Of a DNA stretch of 13,837 nt, positions 5,267 through 11,885 are shown one piece after another. The first letter of the stretch is position 1. Each line of letters starts with the position of its first letter. The notes below the pieces were generated by a model that saw only the letters and a list, made by a program, of their open reading frames with translations, did not search any database and was not told the DNA's origin. Source of the DNA: Coprococcus sp. GTDB taxonomy: Bacteria; Bacillota; Clostridia; Lachnospirales; Lachnospiraceae. The position numbers and the translations under genes are program-made. The stretch is from positions 1-13,837 of the forward strand of contig JAEDGN010000055.1 in assembly GCA_016297495.1 (NCBI GenBank), read 5' to 3'.

Positions 5267-6637
5267 TTAGCAGGTAGCGCCGCCTTTAGCCGTGAGGGCT
5301 TTGCCGACAATGGCTTCCTTGCGGGTCAGGATGTCGTCGCTTAAGAGTTCTGCATTCACTTTCTCAAAGCCGATACGGGCAATCGTATCAGAGAAACGTT
5401 CGCCGCTGATGCCCTGTTCTGCAAAGAAGAGGATGGCTTTCTCAACTACTGAGATCACTTCTTCTTCGGAGGTGAAAATCTTTGTCAGGCGCTGACCATG
5501 AGCATATCGTTTGCCCCAGCGTCCGCCGATAACGACCGCATAGCCGTAGGTGCTGTCATCAACAGCGTGGAACGGACATTTTTGTACGCAGCGTCCGCAG
5601 TGATTACATTTGACCGGATCAATGTAGAGCTTGTCACTGGAAACAGTGGCTGCTTTAACCGGACAGGCAGCTTCGATCTGACATTTTTTGCAGCCCTTGC
5701 AAAGCTCAGTGTCAAGGGTAGGTACCCGCTGGCCGATGATGCCAAGGTCGTTCAGATCCGGTTTGACACAGTTATTCGGACATCCGCCTACAGCAATCTT
5801 GAATTTATGCGGCAGATTCAGGCCGCGGTAGCCCTTGTAGAAAAGATAATGCAGCTTCTCTGACAAAGCATATGTATCGATAAGACCATACTGACAGGTA
5901 GTACCCTTGCAGGAAACGACAGGACGGACCTTGGAGCCTGTACCGCCAGTTTCAAGGCCGGCTTTGGCAATGTATGCCTGGAAATCAGGAATCTTGTCGT
6001 AAGGGATGCCGATCACCTCTTCTGTCAGACGGGTGGTCAGTGCAATCTCGCCATTGCCGTAAAGATCTGCGGCTTCAGCAATGCATTTTGCCTGAGCAGC
6101 GGTGATCTTACCATTGACGGTGATTACACGTCCGTTGAACTTATTGGTGCCTTTATTGTGAAGGAAGCCCATGCCCTTCACACGCTTGATATCTTCCGGC
6201 TTTACGGTCACCTCTTCGGCTGCAGCTTCTCCATTTGTTCTGCTGATGAACTGTTCCAGTACGTCGGCAGCTTTTTCGATGGTGATCAGGCAGCGGCGGT
6301 CATCGCCGTCAGGATATCTGTAAAGTTTTTTCAGGTCTTCGCAGTTGTCGCTGCCCAGTGCTTTTTTAAATTCGGCAACAAATTCGGCACAGAGCTCTTT
6401 GAAACCGTCTGTCTCGTGGGCCTTATCACTACAGTAGAGCATACTCAGGGCGGAGATGGCTGCAGACAGGGCACCGCAGGTGTTGCCGCAGCCCATGCCG
6501 GCGCCGAAACCGGAAGCCAGCTTCAGCCCTTTTTCATCGAGACCAAAACCATATGCCTGATTGGCTGCGCGAAGAATACATTCGCCGCAGTTATAATTCT
6601 GATTCAGGTAAAGATCATCTACTAATTCTCTTAACAT
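5267..6637 (-). CDS. Fused Fe-S redox protein: C_GCAxxG_C_C domain + sulfite-reductase-like domain + 2x[4Fe-4S] ferredoxin
   Basis: A 456-residue cytosolic protein. Residues 1-130 form a C_GCAxxG_C_C domain: C17-x2-C20, the GAGMGCGNTCGA segment with C50 and C54, then further Cys. Residues about 150-305 are a nitrite/sulfite reductase half: a ferredoxin-like part, then SCKGTTCQYG (C243, C248) and GGCPNNC (C286, C290), the pattern that binds a siroheme-linked [4Fe-4S] cluster. Residues 310-360 hold two ferredoxin motifs, C313-x2-C-x2-C-x5-CP and C344-x2-C-x2-C-x3-CP. The first siroheme motif has four residues between its Cys where the canonical one has five. It resembles stand-alone clostridial sulfite-reductase-like proteins; sulfite, nitrite or another substrate cannot be told apart. 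No asrA or asrB partner is nearby. It leads the minus-strand run. Confidence 0.88.
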   Translation of the reverse strand: MLRELVDDLYLNQNYNCGECILRAANQAYGFGLDEKGLKLASGFGAGMGCGNTCGALSAAISALSMLYCSDKAHETDGFKELCAEFVAEFKKALGSDNCEDLKKLYRYPDGDDRRCLITIEKAADVLEQFISRTNGEAAAEEVTVKPEDIKRVKGMGFLHNKGTNKFNGRVITVNGKITAAQAKCIAEAADLYGNGEIALTTRLTEEVIGIPYDKIPDFQAYIAKAGLETGGTGSKVRPVVSCKGTTCQYGLIDTYALSEKLHYLFYKGYRGLNLPHKFKIAVGGCPNNCVKPDLNDLGIIGQRVPTLDTELCKGCKKCQIEAACPVKAATVSSDKLYIDPVKCNHCGRCVQKCPFHAVDDSTYGYAVVIGGRWGKRYAHGQRLTKIFTSEEEVISVVEKAILFFAEQGISGERFSDTIARIGFEKVNAELLSDDILTRKEAIVGKALTAKGGATC

Positions 6638-6642
6638 ATATA

Positions 6643-6648
6643 CCTCCC
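6643..6648 (-). promoter_or_regulatory. Ribosome binding site that sets the redox-fusion start
   Basis: GGGAGG on the minus strand lies 5 nt before the ATG at 6637. An in-frame ATG at 6661 would place this strong ribosome site inside the coding region, so the start at 6637 (MLRELVDDL) is preferred and the protein is 8 residues shorter than the longest frame. Confidence 0.85.
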
Positions 6649-6664
6649 ATATATTATCCATATG

Positions 6665-6684
6665 TTGTCGATAATTATTGATAA
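6665..6684. promoter_or_regulatory. Imperfect 20-bp palindrome, candidate operator
   Basis: TTGTCG-ATAATTAT-TGATAA is palindromic at its 8-bp centre and in 4 of 6 positions of each arm (TTRTCR/YGAYAA). It lies just downstream of the -10 box of the redox-fusion gene, where a bound repressor would block it. The region is AT-rich, so chance is possible. I cannot assign a regulator. Confidence 0.35.
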
Positions 6685-6696
6685 TTAATTTTCTTT

Positions 6697-6725
6697 ATTA
6701 TACTATAGAATAGACATAAAGTCTT
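6697..6725 (-). promoter_or_regulatory. Promoter of the redox-fusion / lipid run
   Basis: On the minus strand TATAAT (6702-6697) is a perfect -10 box. The best -35 at 17-nt spacing is AAGACT (6725-6720), a poor match, so the promoter may need an activator. The -35 falls in the small inverted repeat AGAC-ATAAA-GTCT (6712-6724), a further possible regulator site. Confidence 0.6.
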
Positions 6726-6733
6726 TATTTTTT

Positions 6734-6761
6734 TTGACAATAGAGATAATATTATGATAAA
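6734..6761 (+). promoter_or_regulatory. Promoter of the PPOX / molybdopterin gene pair
   Basis: A perfect TTGACA (6734-6739) is followed at 16-nt spacing by GATAAA (6756-6761), a partial -10. Transcription would start near 6768 and give a leader of about 40 nt. The promoter is back-to-back with that of the redox-fusion gene. Confidence 0.5.
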
Positions 6762-6795
6762 TCGTTCAATCATATTAAAAATTAATAGTTTTTTT

Positions 6796-6803
6796 AGGGG
6801 AGG
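6796..6803 (+). promoter_or_regulatory. Ribosome binding site that sets the PPOX start
   Basis: AGGGGAGG lies 7 nt before the ATG at 6811. A longer frame from the ATG at 6754 has no ribosome site and would begin at or before the predicted transcription start, so it is rejected. Confidence 0.85.
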
Positions 6804-6810
6804 ATTAAAA

Positions 6811-7284
6811 ATGAGAAGGAAAGACAGAGAAGTAACAGAACTGAGTGCTATACTGGATATTGTGGATCACTGCAAGGTATGCCATATTGCCATGATGGAT
6901 GGGGAATGGCCGTATGTACTGGGAATGAATTTTGGTTATGTCTATGAGGACGGGAAGCTGGTGATTTATCTTCACAGCGCCAAGGATGGCAAGAAGCTTG
7001 AACTTCTTAAGAAGAATGACAGAGTCGGGTTTGAGATGGATTATGATCATGAGATCGTTCCCGCATCCTATGCCTGCGCCTATAATTTCCGTTATGCCAG
7101 TGTGATGGGGTACGGACATTGTGAGTTTGTAACGGATGTGGATGAAAAGATCAGAGCGCTGGAGCTTTTGATGAAGCATCAGACAGGACAGGATTTTGTC
7201 ATGGAACCAAAGCATACGCTGGCGGTGGAGGTCATGAAGATCACGGCCATCGAGTTTACAGGAAAGAGGCGTTACAAAAAATAA
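6811..7284 (+). CDS. Pyridoxamine 5'-phosphate oxidase-like (NimA-type) flavoprotein
   Basis: A 157-residue protein with the split beta-barrel of the PPOX/NimA family. The opening MRRKDREV..ILDIVDHCKVCHIAMMDGEWPYV is followed by NFGYVYEDGKLVIYLHSAKDGKKLELL, the typical first half. The conserved barrel part ASVMGYGHCEFVTDVDEK and a C-terminal TAIEFTGKRRYKK follow. Members bind FMN (sometimes haem or F420) and are often called nitroimidazole reductases, though most have unknown substrates. Several family members work as small redox or detoxification enzymes in anaerobes. It is followed after 22 bp by the molybdopterin gene and probably shares its transcript. Confidence 0.88.
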   Translation: MRRKDREVTELSAILDIVDHCKVCHIAMMDGEWPYVLGMNFGYVYEDGKLVIYLHSAKDGKKLELLKKNDRVGFEMDYDHEIVPASYACAYNFRYASVMGYGHCEFVTDVDEKIRALELLMKHQTGQDFVMEPKHTLAVEVMKITAIEFTGKRRYKK

Positions 7285-7306
7285 GGCGAAAAGGAAGTGT
7301 TCACAG

Positions 7307-9319
7307 GTGGGAGAAGTTTCGGTTAAAAAAATGATATGTCCCTTTGATTGCCCGTCATCCTGCGGGCTGCTGGCTGAGATTCGGGATGGCAGAATCGTGA
7401 GGGTGAAGAATGATCCGGACCATCCGGTATCGATCAATGGTATTTGTCGGAAAATGCAGCAGTATGAGAAGAATATTTATTCAGAGGAGCGGATTCTGAC
7501 GCCTCTCAGGCGAACAGGCAAAAAGGGAGAGGGGAAGTTCGAGGCGGTCAGCTGGGATGAGGCGTTGACTGAGATCACGGATCGGTGGAAAGTGCTTATT
7601 GCGCAGTACGGGCCGGAGTCGATTCTGCCGTGTATGTATTCCGGTGTGATGAGCGATATTCAGCGCAATTGCGGGGATGCCTTTTTTAATCGCATGGGCG
7701 CCTCGGTTCTGGTAAAAACTTTGTGCTCGTCGGCCAAGGGTGCCGGCTATGAGTCGGTTATGGGAAAAACAGGCTGTCTTGATCCTCGGGAGTTAAAGGA
7801 TAGTGATTATTATATTGTCTGGGGCAGCAATCTGGCGGCGACCAGGCTTCAGACACTGGCGGATCTGATGAAACCTGAAAACAGGCATAAGAAAAAGGTG
7901 CTGATCGATACCTATGCCAATCCCACAGCAAAATACTGTGATCAGGTGATCCTGATAAATCCTGGTACGGATGGCGCATTGGCGCTGGCTATGATGCATG
8001 TACTGGATAAAGAGGGCATGGCGGATGAATTGTTTCTGGAGCAGTATGCAGAAGGCTATGAGCTGCTTAAAAAAGAACTGCCGAAGTATACACCGGAATG
8101 GGCGGAATCAGAGACCGGAATTTCTGCGGCAGTTGTCCGGCAGCTTGCCCGGGAATATGGCGCGGCGAAAGCACCGGCCATTATTCTTGGCAGCGGTAAT
8201 TCCCGACACGGCAACGGGGCCATGACAGTGAGGCTGATTACTGTTTTGTCCGTCTTAACAGGTGCGTGGCAGCGGCCGGGTGGTGGATTATGCGGATGTA
8301 CACCGATCAATACGGCATATGTTGATGGGACACTGATTACACGGCCGGATTTTAGAAAACAGGCGGCCAGACGAATTAATATTAATCAGCTGGCGGGGGC
8401 TCTGCATCTTACGGGGGATGAGGCGGTGCGAAGTCTCTATGTTTATGCTGCCAATCCGGTCAATACGGTCAGCAATCAGAAAAAGCTTGTGGAGGGGCTG
8501 GAACGGGAAGATCTGTTTACAGTGGTCCATGAGCGGTTTATGACAGATACGGCCCGCTATGCGGATATTATTCTGCCTGCAGCCTTTTCAGCGGAGCAGT
8601 CAGATATTTACCGCGCCTATGGATACTGTACCCTAGGAACAGCCTGGAAGGTAGTGGAGGCGCCGGGAGAGTGTAAGAGCAATTGGAATACGTTTCGTCT
8701 GCTGGCACAGTATATGGGATATGAAGAACCTTATTTCCAACGGACAGAAGAAGAGATGGTTCTGTATATGCTGGATCATCCGACGGAGGCGGCAGGAAAT
8801 TGTCCGGAAGAAGACAGGCAGCTGCTCAGACAGGGGGGCACCATTGCCATGCCTTTATCAGATCATCTGGATATTCGGACAAAAACAGGGAAGATCCGTA
8901 TTGTCAATGAAGATTTAAAAGAACCGGTGCCGGCCTACAGGAGGAATTACGGTGGGAACTATCCACTGAAGCTGGTGGCCGCACCGGGCATTTACAGTCT
9001 GAATTCCACATTTAATGAGAGAAAAGATCTGGTGGATTCAAGGGGAGCCATGACACTTTGGATGCATGGGGAAGACGCGGCAGTAAGAGGCATTGTGAAC
9101 GGGCAGGACATCATCGCTTATAATGATCTTGCACAGGTAGTATTCAAAGCCCATGTTACAGATCGGATTGCCAGAGGAACGGTCGTCTCGGAAGGTGTCT
9201 ATACGAGGAGTCAGTCGGGGAACGGCTATACCATCAATGCTCTCAATCATGAACGTCTGTCGGATATGGGAGAAGCAACGACCCTTAATGATAATACAGT
9301 AGAAGTGCGGCCCGCATAG
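7307..9319 (+). CDS. Molybdopterin-dependent oxidoreductase (cytosolic, DMSO-reductase superfamily)
   Basis: A 670-residue protein with the full layout of the prokaryotic molybdopterin oxidoreductases. The N-terminal C11-x3-C15-x3-C19...C47 binds one [4Fe-4S] cluster. The central Mo-bisPGD domain contains TLCSSAKGAGY, which lines up with the RHCMASAVAGF Mo-ligand site of nitrate reductases, so Cys140 is the likely Mo ligand. The C-terminal molybdopterin-dinucleotide domain runs from about 555 (YSLNSTFNERKDL...NDLAQVVFKA). There is no twin-arginine signal, so it acts in the cytosol. It most resembles Bacillus YoaE/YyaE-type proteins of unknown substrate; no electron-transfer or membrane-anchor subunit follows. 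The start is a GTG at 7307 with AAGGAA 10 nt before; an ATG at 7331 would remove eight residues and still keep C11. Confidence 0.88.
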   Translation: MGEVSVKKMICPFDCPSSCGLLAEIRDGRIVRVKNDPDHPVSINGICRKMQQYEKNIYSEERILTPLRRTGKKGEGKFEAVSWDEALTEITDRWKVLIAQYGPESILPCMYSGVMSDIQRNCGDAFFNRMGASVLVKTLCSSAKGAGYESVMGKTGCLDPRELKDSDYYIVWGSNLAATRLQTLADLMKPENRHKKKVLIDTYANPTAKYCDQVILINPGTDGALALAMMHVLDKEGMADELFLEQYAEGYELLKKELPKYTPEWAESETGISAAVVRQLAREYGAAKAPAIILGSGNSRHGNGAMTVRLITVLSVLTGAWQRPGGGLCGCTPINTAYVDGTLITRPDFRKQAARRININQLAGALHLTGDEAVRSLYVYAANPVNTVSNQKKLVEGLEREDLFTVVHERFMTDTARYADIILPAAFSAEQSDIYRAYGYCTLGTAWKVVEAPGECKSNWNTFRLLAQYMGYEEPYFQRTEEEMVLYMLDHPTEAAGNCPEEDRQLLRQGGTIAMPLSDHLDIRTKTGKIRIVNEDLKEPVPAYRRNYGGNYPLKLVAAPGIYSLNSTFNERKDLVDSRGAMTLWMHGEDAAVRGIVNGQDIIAYNDLAQVVFKAHVTDRIARGTVVSEGVYTRSQSGNGYTINALNHERLSDMGEATTLNDNTVEVRPA

Positions 9320-9335
9320 AGGCCGCACATTTTTT
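9305..9335 (+). terminator. Terminator of the molybdopterin gene
   Basis: An 8-bp stem GTGCGGCC (9305-9312) with GGCCGCAC (9321-9328) is followed by ATTTTTT. The hairpin contains the last codons and stop of the molybdopterin gene, so the terminator starts inside the coding region. It also lies against the stop of the convergent coat gene. Confidence 0.85.
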
Positions 9336-9585
9336 AACCCTGGCTCAGTATATTTTTTACATGCTGGATTTCCTGGCTGGTAGCCTTTTCCGCCGGCACG
9401 TAATACTGATGCTGTCTGGCCAGCTGATAAATCTCCTCCTGGGAGGTTTCACAGGAATTACGCAGCTGCTTTAATGTCTGCTTTAATTGTTTGTTTTCCG
9501 TCTGAGGAATCATTTCACCAAAGCGGGTCAGTTCACCGTTGATACCGGCAAGCGTATCTGCTACCATTGTCTTTTCGTCGATCAT
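9334..9585 (-). CDS. Spore-coat-like protein (CotF type)
   Basis: An 83-residue helical protein (MIDEKTMVADTLAGINGEL...FGEMIPQTENKQLKQTLKQLRNSCE...) ending QYYVPAEKATSQEIQHVKNILSQ. The PQTEN-x-x-LKQT and YYVPA(E/A)KA segments match small clostridial proteins annotated as spore coat CotF-like. Such proteins are thought to be part of the outer spore layers; this is family knowledge, not proven here. GGGGG lies 7 nt before the ATG. It is the second gene of a two-gene unit, 12 bp after the first. Confidence 0.78.
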   Translation of the reverse strand: MIDEKTMVADTLAGINGELTRFGEMIPQTENKQLKQTLKQLRNSCETSQEEIYQLARQHQYYVPAEKATSQEIQHVKNILSQG

Positions 9586-9597
9586 TTGAATACCCCC

Positions 9598-9783
9598 TTA
9601 CTGTAAAAACTGCATCAGCTGCTGCTTGTTCTGCATGGCAGTCTGGGCAGATTTCTGGAAAAACTGCTGAATCTGCGGGTCGGAAGCACCGGATGCATAA
9701 TCCATCATTTTTTTGTGAGATGTCTCGTAACCGCCGATCAGGTGGCGGAGATTCTGTAAATCTAAAACTGATAAATCTTCCAT
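9598..9783 (-). CDS. Small spore-coat-associated protein
   Basis: A 61-residue helical protein, MEDLSVLDLQNLRHLIGGYETSHKKM..., rich in Gln and without Cys or a membrane segment. The pattern LQNLRHLI-G-x-ET-x-x-KKM, then Q-x-F-x-KSAQ-x-A-x-x-x-KQQLM-x-FL, is that of the small partner usually encoded beside CotF-like genes in Lachnospiraceae. AGGAGG lies 8 nt before the ATG. Immediately upstream of the ribosome site is a perfect 16-bp palindrome. No clear promoter is visible; a TATAAT at 9851-9846 on this strand lacks a good -35. Confidence 0.78.
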   Translation of the reverse strand: MEDLSVLDLQNLRHLIGGYETSHKKMMDYASGASDPQIQQFFQKSAQTAMQNKQQLMQFLQ

Positions 9784-9796
9784 TATTAACCTCCTG

Positions 9797-9812
9797 CAAT
9801 AAATATTTATTG
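9797..9812. repeat. Perfect 16-bp AT-rich palindrome before the coat genes
   Basis: CAATAAATATTTATTG is a perfect palindrome starting 2 nt upstream of the ribosome site of the 61-residue coat gene. As DNA it may be a regulator site; in the transcript it could fold next to the ribosome site. The regulator is unknown. Confidence 0.55.
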
Positions 9813-9922
9813 TTTACAAGGGTATTGTGGCATGATGGTGATTTGATTATACTGGTATTTTTTGTGAGATGGGTGTATGATGAGATTGTAATGTACGAAT
9901 GAATGTGAAGGGAGATTTTTTG

Positions 9923-10039
9923 ATGAAGCGGGGAAGAGAAACAATTATTGGAATAGTGATTATTATTGTAGCTGTGATATTTCTGGTTGTTGGTTATATA
10001 GTGTTGACGGACACTCTGGTGGTACAGAATTTTATATGA
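9923..10039 (+). CDS. Single-pass membrane mini-protein, 38 aa
   Basis: ATG at 9923 is preceded by GAAGGGAG (9907-9914). The protein starts MKRGRETIIG and continues with about 19 strongly hydrophobic residues (IVIIIVAVIFLVVGYIVL), then TDTLVVQNFI. The positive N-terminus suggests N-in orientation. The stop overlaps the start of a second membrane ORF by 4 bp (ATGA). I do not recognise the family. It may be a small membrane protein of the envelope-stress or toxin kind, or the first half of a frameshifted two-segment protein. Confidence 0.55.
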   Translation: MKRGRETIIGIVIIIVAVIFLVVGYIVLTDTLVVQNFI

Positions 10040-10131
10040 AAGCTGAGCCGGAGAGACGGCTCCATAATCTGTTTGCGGCAATTGTGGGTATTGTTGCGGC
10101 CATTGCCATGTTTTTGTTTAATTACAGATAA
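10036..10131 (+). CDS. Single-pass membrane mini-protein, 31 aa, overlapping the previous ORF
   Basis: This frame starts at the ATG within the ATGA overlap and reads MKAEPERRLHNLFAAIVGIV, a hydrophobic stretch (AAIAMFLF), then NYR and stop. It has one membrane segment and a charged N-terminus. No separate ribosome site is clear, so translation would be coupled to the first ORF. It lies in the -1 frame relative to the first ORF, so a single gene with a frameshift is also possible. It ends 10 nt before a strong terminator. Confidence 0.45.
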   Translation: MKAEPERRLHNLFAAIVGIVAAIAMFLFNYR

Positions 10132-10141
10132 ATAACAACAA

Positions 10142-10176
10142 GCGGTATCCGATGATAAGGATACCGCCGTTTTTTG
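10142..10176 (+). terminator. Terminator after the small membrane ORFs
   Basis: A perfect 9-bp stem GCGGTATCC (10142-10150) with GGATACCGC (10159-10167) is followed by CGTTTTTTG. It ends the plus-strand unit; on the other strand it may also slow transcription from the AEC gene, whose stop is at 10193. Confidence 0.8.
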
Positions 10177-10192
10177 TTATATGCAGGATATA

Positions 10193-11143
10193 TTATATCA
10201 GATTCATGCTCTTAAGCAGGAATATCCAGAAGGTAAGTGTAATCGATGACAAAAGGGTGGCGGTGACGACGATGCTTGAAGAGAGCACTTCATCGTTGCC
10301 CATATTTTTTGCCATAATATAACAGGTGACAGTTGTAGGTGAGCCTACCATGACAAGGATGGCCACCAGCGCGCTTTCACGGAAGCCCATGGCGATGGCA
10401 AAGGGGAAGAAGATGGCAGGCAATGCCACCAGCTTGATAAATGTGGCAATGAGCGTTGGTTTAATTTTTTTGATGGCTTTGCGGCCTTCAAAACCGGCGC
10501 CGACGGCCAGAAGCGCCATTGGGGTGGCTGTCTGGGAAATGCTGGTGACTGTTTTCAGGACAATTGGCGGCAGTTCAATATTCAGCAGGGAAAAAGGAAC
10601 TCCTGCAGCAATGCCGAGAATAATCGGGTTGGTCAGAATATTGATAAAAGCTCTTTTAATCGTATCAACGGCATTGGTATGTACCTGGTCATTGGCGCAG
10701 ACTGTCAGAATGATAACAGAGTAGATATTATAAAGGGGGACGGCTGCTACGATCATCAGCGGCGTCATACCGGAATCTCCATAGATATTCTGTACGAAAG
10801 CAATGCCAAGGACAGCCGCGCTGCCTCTTGCGGCAGCCTGGGTAAATGCACCGACCATGGTCCGGTCTTTCATAAAGATTGCAGTCAGCGCCCAGATACC
10901 CATGAACATGACGGTTGTTCCAACCATGCAGAAAATGACGAATTTCGGATTAAACACATCGCGGATGGGAGTGGTGGCAATGTCTTTAAAAAGCAGTACC
11001 GGAAGAGCTGCTTTAAATACATATTTATTGATGATATTGACAAAATTGTCATTAAACATTTTTTTCTGCATGAGAAACCAGCCCAGTACAATGACAAGGA
11101 AAACCGGAAGTGTTGTATTCAGACTGAAAATAAAATTATCCAT
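10193..11143 (-). CDS. AEC family transporter
   Basis: A 316-residue membrane protein with about ten hydrophobic segments, of the auxin efflux carrier (AEC/MleP) family. LPVFLVIVLGWFLMQKKMF near the start and the central NPIILGIAAGVPFSLL are characteristic, and a second half resumes with TATPMALLAVGAGFEGRKA. Bacterial members carry malate, malonate or other small carboxylates; the substrate cannot be deduced. The ATG at 11143 is preferred because AGAGGT lies 7 nt before it; the longer frame from a TTG at 11161 would start within the ribosome-site region. It has its own promoter and no operon partner. Confidence 0.9.
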   Translation of the reverse strand: MDNFIFSLNTTLPVFLVIVLGWFLMQKKMFNDNFVNIINKYVFKAALPVLLFKDIATTPIRDVFNPKFVIFCMVGTTVMFMGIWALTAIFMKDRTMVGAFTQAAARGSAAVLGIAFVQNIYGDSGMTPLMIVAAVPLYNIYSVIILTVCANDQVHTNAVDTIKRAFINILTNPIILGIAAGVPFSLLNIELPPIVLKTVTSISQTATPMALLAVGAGFEGRKAIKKIKPTLIATFIKLVALPAIFFPFAIAMGFRESALVAILVMVGSPTTVTCYIMAKNMGNDEVLSSSIVVTATLLSSITLTFWIFLLKSMNLI

Positions 11144-11174
11144 GTAATCGACCTCTTTCAAATATCCTCATATT

Positions 11175-11203
11175 AGAGTAACACCCTGAAAACGGCATGT
11201 CAA
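11175..11203 (-). promoter_or_regulatory. Promoter of the AEC transporter
   Basis: On the minus strand a perfect TTGACA (11203-11198) is followed at 17-nt spacing by TACTCT (11180-11175). A TG at the -14 position adds an extended -10. The leader would be about 25 nt. Confidence 0.6.
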
Positions 11204-11264
11204 TGCACATCAAAGAGCTATCTTGCATATGTTGGTATATGAATTTGGAATAGGAGCTATCAAT

Positions 11265-11834
11265 ATGGCGATTCGTATATTTATTGATCAGGGACATAAT
11301 CCAACAGGACCGAACACAGGAGCAGAGGGGTTCGGATTGAAAGAGCAGGATATTACTTATGAAGTAGGTGTGCTGCTGGCAGATCTGCTGCGGGCGGACA
11401 GCCGGTTTGAAGTGAAGTTGTCAAGAAATACGCCGGAGGAACAGCTGGGAACCAGTAATGCTACCAGCCTGACAGCTCGTGTCCGGGCAGCCAATGCCTG
11501 GCCGGCGGATTATTTCATCAGCATTCATGCCAATGCCAATGAGAATCCGGCCATCAATGGAACGGAGGTCTATGTTTACAGAATGTATACACAATCTTAT
11601 TATCTGGCACAGCATATATTGGATGCCATTGTTAATATTGTGGGTACAAAGGATAATGGTGTGAGGGTTAATTCCTCTCTGTATGTACTGCGAAGGACGA
11701 ATATGCCGGCAGTGCTGGTGGAACTGGCCTATCTGACGAATGAGGCGGATGCGGAAAAACTGGAGACAATGCAGCCGGAATTTGCCAGAGGGATTTATGA
11801 AGGACTTCTCAGCTATTTTGGGTTGGATCAGTAG
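11265..11834 (+). CDS. N-acetylmuramoyl-L-alanine amidase (Amidase_3), leaderless
   Basis: A 189-residue zinc amidase that cuts the bond between muramic acid and the stem peptide. The four key residues are present: His11 (DQGHNP), Glu27 (GLKEQD), His88 (SIHAN) and Glu153 (LVELAY). The protein is only the catalytic domain; there is no signal peptide, membrane segment, SH3 or cell-wall repeat. The longer frame from 11223 adds MHMLVYEFGIGAIN, which is neither a signal nor preceded by a ribosome site; AGGAG at 11252-11256 points to the ATG at 11265. The lack of export signal recalls phage endolysins or enzymes released on mother-cell lysis in sporulation. No phage genes are nearby. It is convergent with the DUF1540 gene. 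Confidence 0.92.
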   Translation: MAIRIFIDQGHNPTGPNTGAEGFGLKEQDITYEVGVLLADLLRADSRFEVKLSRNTPEEQLGTSNATSLTARVRAANAWPADYFISIHANANENPAINGTEVYVYRMYTQSYYLAQHILDAIVNIVGTKDNGVRVNSSLYVLRRTNMPAVLVELAYLTNEADAEKLETMQPEFARGIYEGLLSYFGLDQ

Positions 11835-11837
11835 GAA

Positions 11838-11873
11838 CAGGGCTGCTCCTATGCAGGATAGAAGCAGCCTCTG
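11838..11873. terminator. Hairpin between the amidase and DUF1540 genes
   Basis: GGCTGCT (11841-11847) pairs with AGCAGCC (11863-11869), extended by CAG/CTG across a one-base bulge. There is no T tract on either strand, so it is at best a weak bidirectional terminator between the convergent genes. Confidence 0.35.
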
Positions 11874-11885
11874 TGGGAAGTTGGT

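Noticed and set aside
6754..6810. Longer N-terminus for the PPOX protein from the ATG at 6754
   Set aside because: It has no ribosome site, and it would begin at or before the predicted transcription start; the site at 6796-6803 clearly serves the ATG at 6811.
6805..7437. Minus-strand open frame of 210 codons opposite the PPOX gene
   Set aside because: It is an antisense shadow of the PPOX gene and the start of the molybdopterin gene, both of which have family motifs on the plus strand.
9533..10081. Minus-strand open frame of 182 codons
   Set aside because: It is antisense to the small membrane ORFs and out of frame over both coat genes, which have good ribosome sites and recognisable products. 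Its His/Ser/Tyr-rich composition is not that of a known family.
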